DNA of 15,947 nt from Bacteroidales bacterium UBA5507 (GTDB taxonomy: Bacteria; Bacteroidota; Bacteroidia; Bacteroidales; Lentimicrobiaceae). The DNA is taken from the NCBI GenBank assembly GCA_002426195.1, contig DIOT01000038.1, positions 648 through 16,594 on the forward strand, written 5' to 3'. Positions 15,274 to 15,947 of the stretch are shown here, piece by piece; positions within the stretch are counted from its first letter, which is position 1; each line of letters starts with the position of its first letter. A model generated the notes under the pieces. The model searched no databases. It was not told the origin of the DNA and was given only the letters and a program-made list of their open reading frames with translations. Position numbers and translations under genes: made by a program.

Positions 15274-15947
15274 TATAACTTCCCATCAATCACCTCTTCA
15301 CTCAAAATTCCCTTCACATCATACACCACGCTGTTCCCATTGGAAATGTGGGCAATGTCAAGATTCTTAAATTCATTGTGTGCCACTGCAAGGATAATTG
15401 CATCATAATGTTTCTCAGGAAGCTCATTGTGCAATTCAACACCATATTCATGTTTTGCAATGGCGGGATTGGCCCATGGGTCGTGAATGGTTACTTTGGC
15501 ATTGTACTCTTCCAGCGTTTTGATGATATCGATCACCTTGGTATTGCGTACATCCGGACAGTTTTCTTTAAAGGTAAATCCGAGTACCAATACATTTGAG
15601 CCAAGTACCTGTATGCCTTTCTTGAGCATCAGCTTCACCACCTGATCGGCTACATACTCTCCCATCCCGTCGTTCATGCGTCTTCCGGCAAGAATGATCT
15701 CCGGATTATACCCATACCGTTGTGAAGCTTGGGCCAGGTAATAGGGATCTACACCAATACAGTGACCACCTACCAGCCCCGGTTTAAAGGGAAGGAAGTT
15801 CCACTTGGTACCTGCAGCCTCCAGCACATCCTGGGTATCAATTCCCATCTTGTTGAATATCTTGGCCAGTTCATTCACGAAGGCGATGTTGATATCCCGC
15901 TGTGAGTTCTCTATCACCTTGGCGGCTTCAGCTACCTTGATGGTGGG
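15273..15947 (-). CDS. UDP-HexNAc 6-dehydrogenase (WbpA/WbpO/TviB-like), 5' end outside window
   Basis: The frame is open to the window edge (first readable residues PTIKVAEAAK, then VIENSQRDINIAFVNELAKI), so the N-terminal NAD-binding domain is missing. About 224 C-terminal residues remain. They include the central domain with TKWNFLPFKPGLVGG followed by HCIGVDPYYL; the catalytic Cys is the TGT at 15761-15759. The third domain has LGFTFKENCPDVRNTK and IHDPWANP. The NFLPFKPGLVGGHCIGVDPYYL pattern is that of the WbpA/WbpO/TviB subgroup. These cytosolic enzymes oxidise C6 of UDP-GlcNAc or UDP-GalNAc with two NAD+ to the UDP-uronic acid. UDP-ManNAc dehydrogenase (WecC) is a close alternative. 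G+C near 50% contrasts with the overlapping wzx. The product could be the substrate for the AsnB-like enzyme downstream. Confidence 0.93.
   Translation of the reverse strand, partial: PTIKVAEAAKVIENSQRDINIAFVNELAKIFNKMGIDTQDVLEAAGTKWNFLPFKPGLVGGHCIGVDPYYLAQASQRYGYNPEIILAGRRMNDGMGEYVADQVVKLMLKKGIQVLGSNVLVLGFTFKENCPDVRNTKVIDIIKTLEEYNAKVTIHDPWANPAIAKHEYGVELHNELPEKHYDAIILAVAHNEFKNLDIAHISNGNSVVYDVKGILSEEVIDGKL

Overview
The window is most of a Wzx/Wzy-type surface-polysaccharide (capsule or O-antigen) biosynthesis locus from a member of the Bacteroidota, probably order Bacteroidales. The taxonomic call rests on protein flavour (Wzx, Wzy and glycosyltransferase sequences of the Bacteroidetes type, a long CapD/PglF-like dehydratase), tightly packed or overlapping genes, and generally weak Shine-Dalgarno sequences. 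The exact genus cannot be read from this stretch. All genes but one are on the minus strand, so the locus is transcribed from high to low coordinates. Both outermost genes run off the window.

In transcription order: a UDP-HexNAc 6-dehydrogenase (15947-15273, 5' end outside) supplies a hexosaminuronic acid precursor. Then come the flippase Wzx, a CapA-family metallophosphatase-like protein, and an asparagine-synthase-like amidotransferase without a glutaminase domain. These are joined by 1-4 base overlaps. Next is a decayed ATP-grasp ligase gene (10536-about 11338), which lacks its N-terminal part and carries an apparent one-base deletion and an in-frame TAG. After a 211-base gene-free spacer, a second coupled block holds the Wzy polymerase and three GT4-type glycosyltransferases (10324-5511).

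An oppositely oriented gene (3964-5514) encodes a secreted parallel beta-helix protein whose stop codon overlaps that of the last glycosyltransferase. The last minus-strand block (3843-1) looks like a complete UDP-N,N'-diacetylbacillosamine-type set: a membrane-anchored UDP-GlcNAc 4,6-dehydratase (PglF-like), an initiating phosphoglycosyl transferase (PglC-like), an N-acetyltransferase (PglD-like) and a PLP aminotransferase (PglE-like, 3' end outside).

Together: the PglF/E/D-like enzymes would make a bacillosamine-type UDP-sugar, the PglC-like enzyme would load it on undecaprenyl phosphate, three GT4 enzymes would extend it (a repeat of about four sugars), Wzx would flip it and Wzy would polymerise it. 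The dehydrogenase plus the AsnB-like enzyme suggest an amidated hexosaminuronic acid. Base composition changes abruptly. The two flanking blocks are near 50% G+C, while the 3.96-15.27 kb interior is very AT-rich (about a quarter to a third G+C in lines I counted), which suggests a swapped serotype cassette between conserved flanks. No tRNA, rRNA, CRISPR, transposase or insertion sequence was seen.
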